Part shown: positions 10,381 through 20,690 of the stretch, piece by piece
Layout: each line of letters starts with the position of its first letter
How positions within the stretch are numbered: the first letter of the stretch is position 1
Translations under genes and position numbers: made by a program
The notes under the pieces: generated by a model
The model's database searches: none
What the model was told of the DNA's origin: nothing
What the model saw: only the letters and a program-made list of their open reading frames with translations
Assembly: GCF_016735695.1 (NCBI RefSeq)
Contig: NZ_JAERQD010000014.1
Span: forward strand, 62,001-126,000
Reading direction: 5' to 3'
Source: Microvirga zambiensis WSM3693
GTDB taxonomy: Bacteria > Pseudomonadota > Alphaproteobacteria > Rhizobiales > Beijerinckiaceae
Length of the DNA stretch: 64,000 nt

Positions 10381-11393
10381 CAGGCGACCTCTCTGTCGGG
10401 TTCGTTCATGGGCCAATCCGTCACCACACGGCGATCCTGGCCAAGCCAAAGTGATACGGTCAATTGTTCGTCGCCTTTTCTCGGCGGAGCGATCTCGCGG
10501 CTGAGGGTGCAGTCGAGCCCCGCCTCGTCGAGCCAGCCGGCGACCTGGGCAGGCGCGAAGCCGAGGCGGCGATGGGCCTGGGCCTCGCGCAGGAACTCGA
10601 GATTATGAGGCGCGAAATCGACCACGAGGATGCGTCCGCCCGGCGCCACGAGGCGCGCAGCCTCGCGGATCGCCCGAGCCGGATCGTCCAGGTAGTGCAG
10701 CACCTGATGGATGACGACGAGGTCGAAAGTGTCGCGCGGGAATGGAGGCGCGTAGATGTCGCCCTGGCGCAGCTCGATGCCCCTCAAGCCCGCCTTCTCG
10801 AGATTGGCACGAGCCACGGAGAGCATGGCGTGACTGGCATCGAGTCCCACCGTCCTACCGGCACGCGGTGCCAGCAATTGTACCATGCGGCCGGTGCCGG
10901 TGCCGAGATCGACGAGGTTGCGGATCCTGGCCGGTCCCAGCGCATCGAGCACAGCGGCCTCGACCACGACTTCAGGCGCATGCAGGGAGCGGATGCGGTC
11001 CCATTCCGGGGCAAGACGGGAGAAGAAGGCCTGCGCGGTCTGCGAGCGCTGGGCGCGCACGGCGTCGAGCCGGGTCCTGTCCTCCAGCAGCTGCGGGTCG
11101 GAGCGGTCGAGGCTCTCGATCGTCGGGCGAATGATGCTAAGTGCCACCCCACGGTCGGTGAGCCGGAAGAAGGCCCAGGCTCCTTCCCGGTGCCGCTCCA
11201 CGAGGCCGGCCTCGACCAGAAGCTTGAGATGACGGGAGATGCGCGGCTGCGACTGCCCCAGAATGTCCGTGAGATCCGAAACGGAGAGCTCTCCTTCGGT
11301 CAGCAGGGCCAGGATCCGCAGACGCGTCTCCTCGGCGGCGGCCCGCAGGACATCCAGGGTCAGATCCAGCGATGGAGACGGGGTGTCGGGCAC
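10380..11393 (-). CDS. ArsR-family regulator fused to a SAM-dependent methyltransferase
   Basis: Residues about 10-95 form an ArsR winged helix: EETRLRILALLTEGELSVSD, then the recognition region LGQSQPRISRHLKLLVEAGL and the wing ending in REGAWAFFRL. The metal-binding ELCVC motif of arsenic sensors is absent. Residues about 140-300 are a Methyltransf_11 domain with NLVDLGTGTGRM, VGLDASHAML and VVIHQVLHYL. ArsR regulators of the methionine cycle (SahR type, which responds to S-adenosylhomocysteine) are known in Proteobacteria; a SAM/SAH-binding pocket in this protein fits that idea. Coupled to metF by TGATG. GTG 11393 is placed 8 bases after GAGCGAG; TTG 11399 is an alternative. The ligand is inferred. 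Confidence 0.85.
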   Translation of the reverse strand: MPDTPSPSLDLTLDVLRAAAEETRLRILALLTEGELSVSDLTDILGQSQPRISRHLKLLVEAGLVERHREGAWAFFRLTDRGVALSIIRPTIESLDRSDPQLLEDRTRLDAVRAQRSQTAQAFFSRLAPEWDRIRSLHAPEVVVEAAVLDALGPARIRNLVDLGTGTGRMVQLLAPRAGRTVGLDASHAMLSVARANLEKAGLRGIELRQGDIYAPPFPRDTFDLVVIHQVLHYLDDPARAIREAARLVAPGGRILVVDFAPHNLEFLREAQAHRRLGFAPAQVAGWLDEAGLDCTLSREIAPPRKGDEQLTVSLWLGQDRRVVTDWPMNEPDREVA

Positions 11394-11410
11394 AGCCAAA
11401 ACTCGCTCTT

Positions 11411-11452
11411 ACATATAAAGATATATTTATATGTATTTTGAAAGCAGAGCAA
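11411..11452 (-). promoter_or_regulatory. promoter and inverted-repeat operator of the methionine operon
   Basis: ACATATAAA (11411-11419) and TTTATATGT (11426-11434) form a perfect 9-bp inverted repeat with a 6-bp centre. On the minus strand a -35-like TTGCTC (11447-11452) and a -10-like TAAATA (11424-11429) are 17 bp apart, so the operator would cover the -10. The start codon is about 18 bases further. An AT-rich dyad of this shape is what a winged-helix ArsR dimer binds, so autoregulation by the adjacent gene is likely. Confidence 0.65.
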
Positions 11453-11484
11453 GCGGAGGCTTGGCCCCGGAAGTGACTATCCTT

Positions 11485-11585
11485 GTCATTCCCGGCCGGA
11501 GCGTCAGCGGAGGGGAAGGGAATTCAAAGTGTCGCGCTCGGTCGTGGATCCCCTTCCCGGCCTTCGGCCGCCGGGGATAACACCC
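11485..11585. repeat. palindromic intergenic repeat
   Basis: Begins GTCATTCCCGGCCGG and contains opposing blocks (GGGGAAGGGAATTC and GGATCCCCTTCCC, then a GGCCTTCGGCC hairpin, then CCGGGGATAAC). It resembles the roughly 90-bp palindromic elements seen elsewhere in the window, but the two halves are diverged. Confidence 0.5.
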
Positions 11586-11590
11586 GTCAC

Positions 11591-11698
11591 GTCATGGCCG
11601 GCCTTGTGCCGGCCATCTCGATACGGTAAAGCGCCGCGCTTTTCTTAATCGAGATCACCGGCACTGATCCCCGGATCAAGTCCGAGGAGGTGATGACG
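11591..11698. repeat. palindromic intergenic repeat
   Basis: Bounded by GTCATGGCCG on the left and GATGACG on the right, with a CCGGCCTTGTGCCGG hairpin, inner ATCTCGAT/ATCGAGAT arms and a TGATCCCCGGATCA hairpin. Same architecture as the 90-bp elements at 15842, 16294, 16497 and 35501 but with a different inner stem. It occupies the gap next to the AMP nucleosidase stop. Confidence 0.55.
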
Positions 11699-11716
11699 TG
11701 GAAGCGCATCAGTGCT

Positions 11717-13195
11717 TTACCGGAACGGCGGCTCGTCGAAGCTGCGCAGCTTGCGCGAATGAAGCGACGACCTTTGCCCTTTGAGGATATCGAGCGCCGC
11801 CAGGCCGATCATGAGGTGCTCGCTCACGGCGCGCTCGTAGAAGGCATTGGCCGCACCCGGCAGCTTGATCTCCCCATGCAGCGGCTTGTCGGAGACGCAG
11901 AGCAAGGTGCCGTAGGGCACGCGCAGGCGGTAGCCCTGGGCCGCAATGGTGCCGCTTTCCATATCCACCGCGATAGCGCGGGAGAGGTTGATCTGGCGCC
12001 GCTCCTGGCTCCAGCGCAGCTCCCAGTTGCGGTCGTCATAGGTCACCACCGTGCCGGTGCGCAGGCGCCGCTTCAGCTCTTCGCCGCGCTCGCCGGTTAC
12101 CTGGACCGCCGCGTCCTGCAAGGCGACCTGAATTTCCGCCAGCGCCGGGATCGGGATTTCCGGTGGCACCGCGCTGTCCAGAATATGGTCGCGCCGGAGA
12201 TAGCCGTGGGCGAGAACGTAATCGCCGATGGATTGGGACTGACGCAGGCCGCCGCAATGCCCGACCATGAGCCAGCAATGGGGCCGCAGCACCGCCAGAT
12301 GGTCGGTGATGTTCTTCGCATTCGACGGCCCGACGCCGATATTGACCAGCGTCACCCCATGCCCGTCCTTGTGGACCAGGTGATAGGCCGGCATCTGGAA
12401 GCGGTGCCAGGGCGAGGAGCCGATCAGCTCCTCGACGACCGACTCGTCGAGGCCCCGCTCTATGGTGATCCCGCCGGGCAGGACGAGTCTTGTATAGGGC
12501 CCCTCTTCGTTCGCCAGCTCCTTGACTGCCCAGCGGATGAACTGGTCCACATAGCGGTGGTAGTTGGTCAGCAGGATCCAGGGCTGGGCGCAGCGCCAGT
12601 CGCTGCCGGTATAGTGAACGAGACGGCGCAGCGAATAATCCACCCGGGCGGCATCGAAGAGCGCCAGCGGCCGCGGCTCGTCGTCGTGGAAAACCCAGGT
12701 GCCGTCGGCAATCTCGTCGCCGACCTTGGCGAGCAGCGGGGTCGGGAAATGCTGGGCGAGTTCCGATGCGGAATGCGCGCCGCGACCGAGCTCATCACCC
12801 CGCTCGAACACGTAAGGATACGGGATTTCCTGATCGCTGACCCCGACCTCCATGGTCGCCCCGTAATCGCGCACCAGGTGATGCAGCTGCTCCAGCAGAT
12901 AGGTTCGGTAGAAGGCCGGCTGGGTGATCGTGGTCGCGTAGATCCCCGGCCCCTGAAACTTGGCATAGGCCCGCTGCTTCACCGGCGGCAGGGATGTCGA
13001 GCGATAGTGGAGGCGCAGCTCCGGATAACGGAAGCGGGATCGTTCGAGGGGCGTAGGGGCGACCCCGGTGGCGAAGAAATGCTCCAGCGCCTGGCGCTGG
13101 GCCTCGATGGCGCTGTCATGGAGCGCGATGAGCCGCTCGACGGCTTCTTCGGGTGTGGCGACGGATTGGAAGGTGGAGATCTGATCGGCTGGCAC
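11717..13195 (-). CDS. amn: AMP nucleosidase
   Basis: Hydrolyses AMP to adenine and ribose 5-phosphate, helping set the adenylate pool. The 492-residue length and two-part layout match the family: a specific N-terminal domain (TPEEAVERLIALHDSA, RLHYRSTSLPPVKQRAYAKF) and a C-terminal nucleoside-phosphorylase-like domain with VTLVNIGVGPSNAKN, WLMVGHCGGLR and AVDMESGTIAAQGYRLRVPY, which holds the purine and ribose contacts. GTG 13195 sits 6 bases after AAGAAGAGAAGA; a TTG at 13231 is a weaker alternative. The gene stands alone, flanked by intergenic repeats downstream. Confidence 0.95.
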   Translation of the reverse strand: MPADQISTFQSVATPEEAVERLIALHDSAIEAQRQALEHFFATGVAPTPLERSRFRYPELRLHYRSTSLPPVKQRAYAKFQGPGIYATTITQPAFYRTYLLEQLHHLVRDYGATMEVGVSDQEIPYPYVFERGDELGRGAHSASELAQHFPTPLLAKVGDEIADGTWVFHDDEPRPLALFDAARVDYSLRRLVHYTGSDWRCAQPWILLTNYHRYVDQFIRWAVKELANEEGPYTRLVLPGGITIERGLDESVVEELIGSSPWHRFQMPAYHLVHKDGHGVTLVNIGVGPSNAKNITDHLAVLRPHCWLMVGHCGGLRQSQSIGDYVLAHGYLRRDHILDSAVPPEIPIPALAEIQVALQDAAVQVTGERGEELKRRLRTGTVVTYDDRNWELRWSQERRQINLSRAIAVDMESGTIAAQGYRLRVPYGTLLCVSDKPLHGEIKLPGAANAFYERAVSEHLMIGLAALDILKGQRSSLHSRKLRSFDEPPFR

Positions 13196-13275
13196 GTAAT
13201 ATCTTCTCTTCTTATGTCTCTCGTGCCTCAAGGGTCATACACTGTTTCGCCGAAGAACCCAACCGGGTTGAGCGG

Positions 13276-13962
13276 TCAGAATGAGACTCGCGCTCCCTGC
13301 CAGTCGAAGAACCCACCCGTATCATCCAGGCTCAGCCGGTCGATCAGCCTCACCAGACCAGCTGCACTTTCCCCTACGGAAATATCCGCGCCCGAGCCGC
13401 CCATATCGGTCTGGACCCATCCGGGATGCACCGAGATCGCGACGATCCCATCCTCGCGGAGATCGGTCGCAAGTCCCTGCATCACCTTGTTCACGGCCGC
13501 CTTGGAGGCGCGATAGGCGATGCGGTCGGACTTCGCGTAGGATAGGGAGCCCATGCGGCTGCTGATGGTGACGATCTTGGCCGCCTTCGAGCGCTTCAAG
13601 TGCGGCAGGAACGCCTGGACTATCCGCAAGGGGCCGAGGGTGTTCACGTTCAGGATCTCGAGAAATCCGTTGAAGTCCATATCCAGCGTCGATTGCCGCT
13701 GCGAACCGATCACGCCGGCATTGTTGACGAGAACGTCGATGGATCCGTCGAGACTTGCAGCCGCCGCGCGAATGGAAGCGTCATCCCGGACATCGAGCGC
13801 GAGCAGCATGAGCTGTCCGCCTGCGATGAACTCGCTCCATTCCGGCAGCGTCTGGTTCGGATCGCGCAGAGTGCCGATCACGCGATCGCCACGATGCAAA
13901 AGGATGCGGGCGAGCTCACACCCGATCCCGCGTCCGATGCCCGTGACGAGATATGTCCCCAT
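13276..13962 (-). CDS. short-chain dehydrogenase/reductase
   Basis: A classical SDR of 228 residues with the cofactor motif TGIGRGIG at residues 7-14, the LDVRDD acidic turn, NNAG, the catalytic Ser in VTISSRMGS and the YRASK (YxxxK) pair. The sequence PGWVQTDMGG after the active site is typical of the C-terminal loop in this group. The substrate cannot be predicted. The ATG follows the ettA stop with no spacer, so it is probably translated from the same message by coupling; its own ribosome binding site is weak. Confidence 0.85.
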   Translation of the reverse strand: MGTYLVTGIGRGIGCELARILLHRGDRVIGTLRDPNQTLPEWSEFIAGGQLMLLALDVRDDASIRAAAASLDGSIDVLVNNAGVIGSQRQSTLDMDFNGFLEILNVNTLGPLRIVQAFLPHLKRSKAAKIVTISSRMGSLSYAKSDRIAYRASKAAVNKVMQGLATDLREDGIVAISVHPGWVQTDMGGSGADISVGESAAGLVRLIDRLSLDDTGGFFDWQGARVSF

Positions 13963-15615
<1,653 letters not shown>

Positions 15616-15841
15616 GGGAAAAGCCCTGCTTGATCGAGATGTGAATGGAGTTGGGCGTCAGTTATCAGGGGCAGGCGATCGGGGCAAGGCGGGGAGTGCC
15701 GCCATGATCCCCTGCCAGCTGACTGGCGAATACAGATGCGCCGACGGTGCCAGGCTGGTTCGAGGTCTTGGCTATGGATCCCGGATCTCCGCTCCGCTTC
15801 GTCCGGGATGACACCCTCCCCCGTCATCCCTCTCCTCCAAC

Positions 15842-15932
15842 GTCATCCCCGGCCTTGTGCCGGGGACCCACGTCTTCTGCAGCGTGGCGGTTCCTCAAGG
15901 CGTGGGTGGCCGCAACAAGTGCGGCCATGACG
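15842..15932. repeat. REP-like palindromic element, copy 1
   Basis: A 91-bp element starting GTCATCCCCGG and ending GGCCATGACG. It has three stems: an outer CCCCGGCCTTGTGCCGGGG hairpin, an inner CCCACGTCTT/AAGGCGTGGG pair, and GGCCGCAACAAGTGCGGCC. The same three-stem plan recurs at 16294, 16497 and 35501. Confidence 0.75.
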
Positions 15933-16213
15933 ATGAGGGTGCCAAAGAGCATGAGCCAGCACCTTTTGGCCCGCAGCGGGTGCTGCGAGCCGTCAAGGTC
16001 GAGGGAGGCGCGAATGGCAGCCCGGCTCGCTTTTGTGTGTGAAATGCTCAGAGCCGGATTGCTCGTCGCACACGGTTTGTTTCAGCTGACCCGGATCAAG
16101 CCCGGGCCGGCCACCCGCGATCACCGGCTTGCGAGGCCTGCGGCGGGACCGTTCTCCGCCCCGTTCTTGCGACGCCTCGCGAGCGCGCCCCTCGTCAGGC
16201 GGGGATGGCGAAT

Positions 16214-16257
16214 GATATAGCCCAGCTTAGGAACTATGTCAAGAACAAAGAAAGAAC
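16214..16257 (-). promoter_or_regulatory. SOS (LexA) box abutting a consensus promoter, no gene downstream
   Basis: On the minus strand GTTC-tttcttt-GTTC (16243-16257) fits the alphaproteobacterial LexA site GTTC-N7-GTTC exactly. It is followed directly by TTGACA (16237-16242), a 17-bp spacer and TATATC (16214-16219), an almost ideal housekeeping promoter. Transcription would run left from about 16207. The first annotated gene in that direction is ettA, 590 bases away, and the DNA between is repeat-rich. The SOS call is pattern matching and was not tested. Confidence 0.7.
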
Positions 16258-16293
16258 ATAACGTTGCCCTCGCCCCCATCCCCGCCCCTCGCC

Positions 16294-16382
16294 GTCATGG
16301 CCGGGCTTGTCCCGGCCACCCACGTCTTGGACCCACAACGCTGCAGAAGACGTGGATACCCGCGACAAGCGCGGGAATGACG
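16294..16382. repeat. REP-like palindromic element, copy 2
   Basis: An 89-bp copy: GTCATGGCCGGG, a GGCCGGGCTTGTCCCGGCC hairpin, an ACGTCTT/AAGACGT inner stem with GCTGCAG near the centre, then CCCGCGACAAGCGCGGG and ATGACGG. It is nearly the mirror image of copy 1. Confidence 0.75.
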
Positions 16383-16496
16383 GCAGAGGGGGCCGGGAGA
16401 GGGGCTGTGCTTGACCATGGTGCCCCCCTCTCCCGGCTCACTGGCGTTCGCCACTCTCCCCCGCAGAGGGGGAGGGTTCGCACTTCGCCCGTCACC

Positions 16497-16586
16497 GTCA
16501 TGGCCGCACTTGGTGCGGCCACCCACGTCTTCGAGAACCGCAGTGCATCCAAGGCGTGGGTCCCCGGAACAAGTCCGGGGATGACG
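16497..16586. repeat. REP-like palindromic element, copy 3
   Basis: A 90-bp copy: GTCATGGCCGCAC, a GGCCGCACTTGGTGCGGCC hairpin, CCCACGTCTT paired with AAGGCGTGGG, then CCCCGGAACAAGTCCGGGG and ATGACG. Confidence 0.75.
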
Positions 16587-16703
16587 TCGAGGGTACGGTG
16601 ATGACGTCGCAGGGGGCGTGTGACATAAGTCAATCCCCCTCCCCCGACCCTCGCCGACGCGAGGGTCACCCTCCCCCGCAGAGGGGGGAGGGTTATGTCC
16701 GCG

Positions 16704-18047
16704 TCAAAGCCCGAACGGATAGGTCTCCGGCATGCCCTTGCCAAGGGCATGGCTCAGCGGCGTGACCGCCTTCGTCTCGTCGAACCAGACAAAAGCGTCG
16801 AACTGCTCGGCCAGGATGGCTTCGAAATAATGGCTGTAGAGTTCCGTCTCCGGCCGGTAGATCACGCCGATGGCGCGTTCCAGACGGGGCCGAGAGAGAA
16901 CCGCAGTCAATTCGGCCTGGCCGTTCTCCCGCCAATCGGTCAGGAAGCACCCGAGGCCAGAATCCCGAAAGATGCGCTCGTGGCTGTCGGGCCGGGCGGG
17001 TCGCACATCCTTGACCTGCACGGGCTCGTCCCAGTCGTCGGCAGCGGCTACCGTTCCGCGATCCGTTCCGAACCCGATCAGCACCGCCTCGCTGCGATAG
17101 GCCTTGCGGCAGAGCTCGCCGATGTTGAACTCGCCCTGCCAGCCCATCGCGGTCGCAGCTGCATTGCCGATATGCGAGTTGTGCGCCCAGATAACGGCCT
17201 TGGCGTTGTCGCGACGCGCCAGCAGGCTCTGCAGCGTCTCGAACATGTGGCGGTCGCGCAGGTTCCACGATTCCGTCGCGCCTTCGTACATGATCCGATA
17301 GTAATGCTCGGCGGCATGCACGATCTTGGCGTTCTGGACGGCATCGAAGAATTCCTCGCCGCCATCGGCCTGGAGATACTCCATCCGCTTGTCGAGAATA
17401 TCCTGAAGCTGGCGCAGCAATGCCTCGTCGCAGGGCTTCTTCTGCCCGGTGAGGACCGCGCGGCCATAGCGTGCCGGGTCGGATTGCCAGGGACTGAGAC
17501 AACCGTAGCGTCCCCTCGCCTCCCTCGCGGCTCCGGGATCGACCCGGTCGAGATAATCAAGCACGGAGCGGATGGACGCGCTCAGGCTGTAGACGTCGAG
17601 GCCACGGAATTCTGCGCGCTCGTCCTCGGCGATGTCGCGGTTGTACTCGCGCATCCAGTTGATGAAATCGGCCACTTCTTCGTTGCGCCACATCCAGGTC
17701 GGAAAGCGCTCGAAGGCAGCGTCGTCGCCGTTCGGTACATGGCGATGTCGGACATAGGCATCGATGCGCGCCGCCTCGGGCCAGTCGGCTTCCACGGCGA
17801 CGATGTCGAAGCCGTGCCGTGTGATCAGCCGCTTCGTAATTGCAGCGCGGGCGCGATAGAATTCCGACGTGCCGTGGGTCGCCTCTCCAAGAAGCACAAC
17901 CTTGGCGTCGGCGAAGCGGTCGAACATGCCGCCGAAGGCTTCATCCTCTTCGATCGGCGGCAATGACTCACCGTGCTCGCGGACGAGATCGACAGCTTCG
18001 CGGATCGACGCTTCGTTCTCGCTCTGCTTCCATGACAGGCGGGCCAT
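16704..18047 (-). CDS. erythromycin esterase family protein
   Basis: The 447-residue protein has the family core: VVLLGEATHGTSEFYRAR (about 55-72, with the conserved E and H), VAVEADWPEAARIDAYVRH, WMWRNEEV, FRGLDVYSL and AVIWAHNSHIGNA. These conserved Glu/His residues form the proposed hydrolytic centre of EreA/EreB-like enzymes. Chromosomal homologues in environmental Proteobacteria are common and their substrates are mostly unknown, so resistance should not be assumed. ATG 18047 is preceded by GGGAG with 7 bases of spacing; a longer frame to 18140 has no such signal. The gene stands alone, with the repeat island behind it and the broken RTX gene ending 147 bases upstream. Confidence 0.85.
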   Translation of the reverse strand: MARLSWKQSENEASIREAVDLVREHGESLPPIEEDEAFGGMFDRFADAKVVLLGEATHGTSEFYRARAAITKRLITRHGFDIVAVEADWPEAARIDAYVRHRHVPNGDDAAFERFPTWMWRNEEVADFINWMREYNRDIAEDERAEFRGLDVYSLSASIRSVLDYLDRVDPGAAREARGRYGCLSPWQSDPARYGRAVLTGQKKPCDEALLRQLQDILDKRMEYLQADGGEEFFDAVQNAKIVHAAEHYYRIMYEGATESWNLRDRHMFETLQSLLARRDNAKAVIWAHNSHIGNAAATAMGWQGEFNIGELCRKAYRSEAVLIGFGTDRGTVAAADDWDEPVQVKDVRPARPDSHERIFRDSGLGCFLTDWRENGQAELTAVLSRPRLERAIGVIYRPETELYSHYFEAILAEQFDAFVWFDETKAVTPLSHALGKGMPETYPFGL

Positions 18048-18193
18048 GCGCCATCTCCCGAGATCCGGGCGGATGCCCATCGTTGCGCGGAGAACGACAG
18101 GGCAGCGGCGCTTGTTCCCATCGCAATCCGAGGCGCACAAAGCGCAGCGGCTGGGACATGTCCCGGCCGTTCGTCATTCTCTATCGGGAGCGA

Positions 18194-20518
18194 CTACCAA
18201 TAGAAGTAGAAATGCTCGGCCTTGAGGTCTGCAAGCCGGACATTGACCAGCGTCAGCCGATCGTCGCCGCCGAGATACTCGCCCTTGCCGAGATCCATCA
18301 CGACGTCGGCACCCGCCTGCTTCATGTGGGGCTTGAGCGTGTCGAAATCGACGATGCCGGAATGATTGATGTTGTGACGGATCAGCAGCATCTCATTCTG
18401 CTTCGGCTTGAAGTCGTAGACGATGTCCTGGCCCATGTCGGAGTTGAAAACGTAGCGGTCTTCGCCCAAGCCACCCCAGAGCTTGTCGTTGCCGGCGCCG
18501 GGATCGAGCACGTCGTCACCCGCGCCGCCCCAGAGCTGGTCCATGCCGAACCAGCCGAGGAGCACATCCTTGCCGTCGCCGCCATAGAGCTTGTCGTCGC
18601 CGTTCTCGCCCTCGAGCGTATCGTTATCGGCGCCACCCTGGATGACGTCGTTGCCCTCGCCTCCGACGATCTGGTCGTCGCCCGCTTCGCCATAAAGCTT
18701 GTCGTCGCCGTTGCCGCCATCGAGAAGATCGTAGCCGTTGTCCCCGTGCAGGATATCGGTGCCGTCGTCTCCGTAGAGCATGTCGTCGCCTTCTTCGCCC
18801 CTCACCTGGTCGTTGCCGGCGCCGCCATAGAGGATGTCGAGGCCATCGCCGCCATAGAGCCGGTCGATGCCGTCGCCACCTTCCACATAATCGTCACCGG
18901 CATTGCCGTAGAGCGCGTCGTTGCCGGTGCCGCCATAGATTGTGTCGTCGCCCTCGCCGCCGCGGAGCGTGTCGTTGCCGCCGAGACCGTCGATCAGGTC
19001 GTCGCCCTTGAGGGCGTCGATCAGATCGGATTTCGTCGCACCGCCTGTGATCTCGTCATTTCCGGTCGTCGGCTTCGTCGAGGCGCCGGACTGGCCGCTG
19101 CCGTTGAACGAGAACCACGCTGCATCCAGCGTCGCGACGGTCATGATCGTCAGGCTGTTGCCGCCGCCGAAGGCGATGACGTAGCCACCGGCGATATGGC
19201 TGATCTGTAGATCAGCGAAGCGCGTGACCCCGACATTGTTCAGGACGATCCGGTCACCCGGGACCGGATCGAACCCGAAAATGACATCGGCCCCCTCGCC
19301 GCCGGCATAGATGTAGACATCCGCGCCGCCATTGCCCTGCAGCGTGTCGTTGCCGGCACCTCCGGAAAGCGTGTCGTGGTTGAAGCCGCCTCTCAGCGCA
19401 TCGCTGCCGGCCGTGCCGGAAAGAAGCTGGCCTTTCACCGCAACGGGGTTCTTGAAATACTGCTCGACGATGACATCGGCCAGCTTGCCATGGGTGTAGT
19501 AGCCGTCATCCGGACTCGGATCGGATACCATCTGACCGGCATCGTAGTTCCACAACCAATAACCGCCGACCCAGCCTTCGTCGAGCCGGTCGGTGATGAT
19601 CTTGTAGAAGGCCTTGAACATGTTGGCCTGCTCGACCACGTCGACGCGGCCGCTGCGCCAGGTCCAGGGATCGTAATTGCTGCCGTCGAGGCTGCGGAAA
19701 CCGGTCTCCGTGAAGATCAGCTTCTTGCCATGTTCCTGCGCCACGCGGCGCAGGGCATCGATGGCGGAGATGTTCTCGCCGAAGGCCTGCTCGATCGGAT
19801 CGCGCACATGGAAGAATGGCGAGGGCTTTGTCCAGCCATCGATCAGCTGCTGCAGCGTGGGGTTGGGATTGTCGGTGAACGAAATATACGGATTGGCGCC
19901 GACGTAGTCGAGCTTGTCCCAGAAGCTCACATGGAGCGCCTCGGTCCAGGTCGCGGCATAGGTCAGCTGGCCGCTGTAGACCTCGCGCACCGCCTCGATG
20001 ATGTCGACCCAATATGCGCGATATTGCGACCCGGTCATGCTCTCGCATTCGTTGCCGATGGCGAAAGCCGTGACGCCGTTCTTCTGGGCCAGCTTGGCGT
20101 AGTGAACCACGGCCTCCTTTTAGGAAGCGAACCATGCATCGGCCCATTGCCTGGCCTGAGCCGGAGTCGAGCCCTCGGGCGGGCCGATGAGGGCGTTCCA
20201 GTCGCTGTTCTGGATATTGACGTGCAGCTTGAAGATCACTTCAAGTCCGCGGGACTGTGCGTATTTGAGCGCCTCTTCGATAGAGCCGTCGCTTTCGGTG
20301 CGCGGGGCGCCGTCGGTGTTGTACCCGCCGGGGTCGCCGTTATCGCGGTAGACCCGGGTCGAGGTGAGGGTATCCATATAGACGGTTGGCACGATCACCA
20401 GCTGCGAGGCGCCGTCGCCCTGGATCAGGTCGATATTGGTCTTGGTCCACGGCATGCGGAAATTGCCGTCCCACCAGGAGGGAAGGCTTTCGGCCTGGAA
20501 ATCGAACAATTTCGGCAT
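18194..20518 (-). pseudogene. RTX-repeat glycoside hydrolase interrupted by one in-frame TAA
   Basis: ATG 20518 opens MPKLFDFQAESLP and a clan GH-A-like TIM barrel (VIVPTVYMDTLTSTRVY, LEVIFKLHVNIQ). After WADAWFAS a TAA at 20122-20120 stops the frame; the same frame resumes at once as KEAVVHYAKLAQKNG and stays open for 641 codons. The acid/base Glu (FAIGNECES) and nucleophile Glu (LIFTETGF) lie after the stop, so the short product would be inactive. The C-terminal half (about 18450-19420) has roughly twenty calcium-binding GGxGxD nonapeptides, the mark of type I secreted RTX proteins. Restart at GTG 20110 is unlikely because AAAGGAGG is only 2 bases away. A Tyr codon (TAT or TAC) at the stop would restore a 774-residue enzyme; sequencing error is possible. 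Confidence 0.8.
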
Positions 20519-20576
20519 GAAAAAAGCCCCTGCGATAATGCCTTCGGCGGCCAAGCACCATTGAATGACATTCTTG

Positions 20577-20595
20577 ATATAACGTTATGTTATAT
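20577..20595. promoter_or_regulatory. AT-rich inverted repeat upstream of the RTX glycosidase
   Basis: ATATAAC (20577-20583) and GTTATAT (20589-20595) are an exact inverted repeat around GTTAT, with ATAACGTTAT inside being self-complementary. It ends 59 bases upstream of the start codon at 20518 on the minus strand, a normal operator position. No regulator is encoded nearby. Confidence 0.4.
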
Positions 20596-20690
20596 GCTCG
20601 CAAGTGCGAAAGAAGAGACCTCTGCTAAGAATTCCTTGCATTCTGGCCTGTCTGCGGCTTTCCGACGCTAACGGCAAAGGGGCGCGATCA

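Larger units (their letters stand above)
15616..16703. other. 1.1-kb non-coding repeat island
   Basis: Between ettA and the esterase-like gene no convincing gene is seen on either strand. The stretch holds three palindromic repeats (15842-15932, 16294-16382, 16497-16586), GC-rich fragments such as CCCTCCCCCG around 16440 and 16660, and an SOS-type promoter pointing left at 16214-16257. Frames of up to 157 codons exist but lack start signals and run through the repeats. Confidence 0.6.

Noticed and set aside
11690..13516. A 608-codon open frame on the plus strand
   Set aside because: Antisense to AMP nucleosidase with no recognisable protein motif.
15824..15952. A 42-codon minus-strand frame with a hydrophobic N-terminus downstream of the SOS promoter
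   Set aside because: Three quarters of it is REP copy 1, and it begins about 255 bases from the promoter; kept only as a speculation in the SOS finding.
15747..16220. A 157-codon open frame in the repeat island
   Set aside because: Runs through a REP-like element, has no ribosome binding site and no coherent protein features.
16231..16246. A second LexA-like half-site pair GAAC-N8-GAAC
   Set aside because: Spacing is 8 rather than 7, so only the pair at 16243-16257 was taken as an SOS box.
18470..19420. Periodic DNA repeats resembling a tandem or CRISPR-like array
   Set aside because: Period is 27 bases and the translation gives calcium-binding GGxGxD nonapeptides; no spacers.
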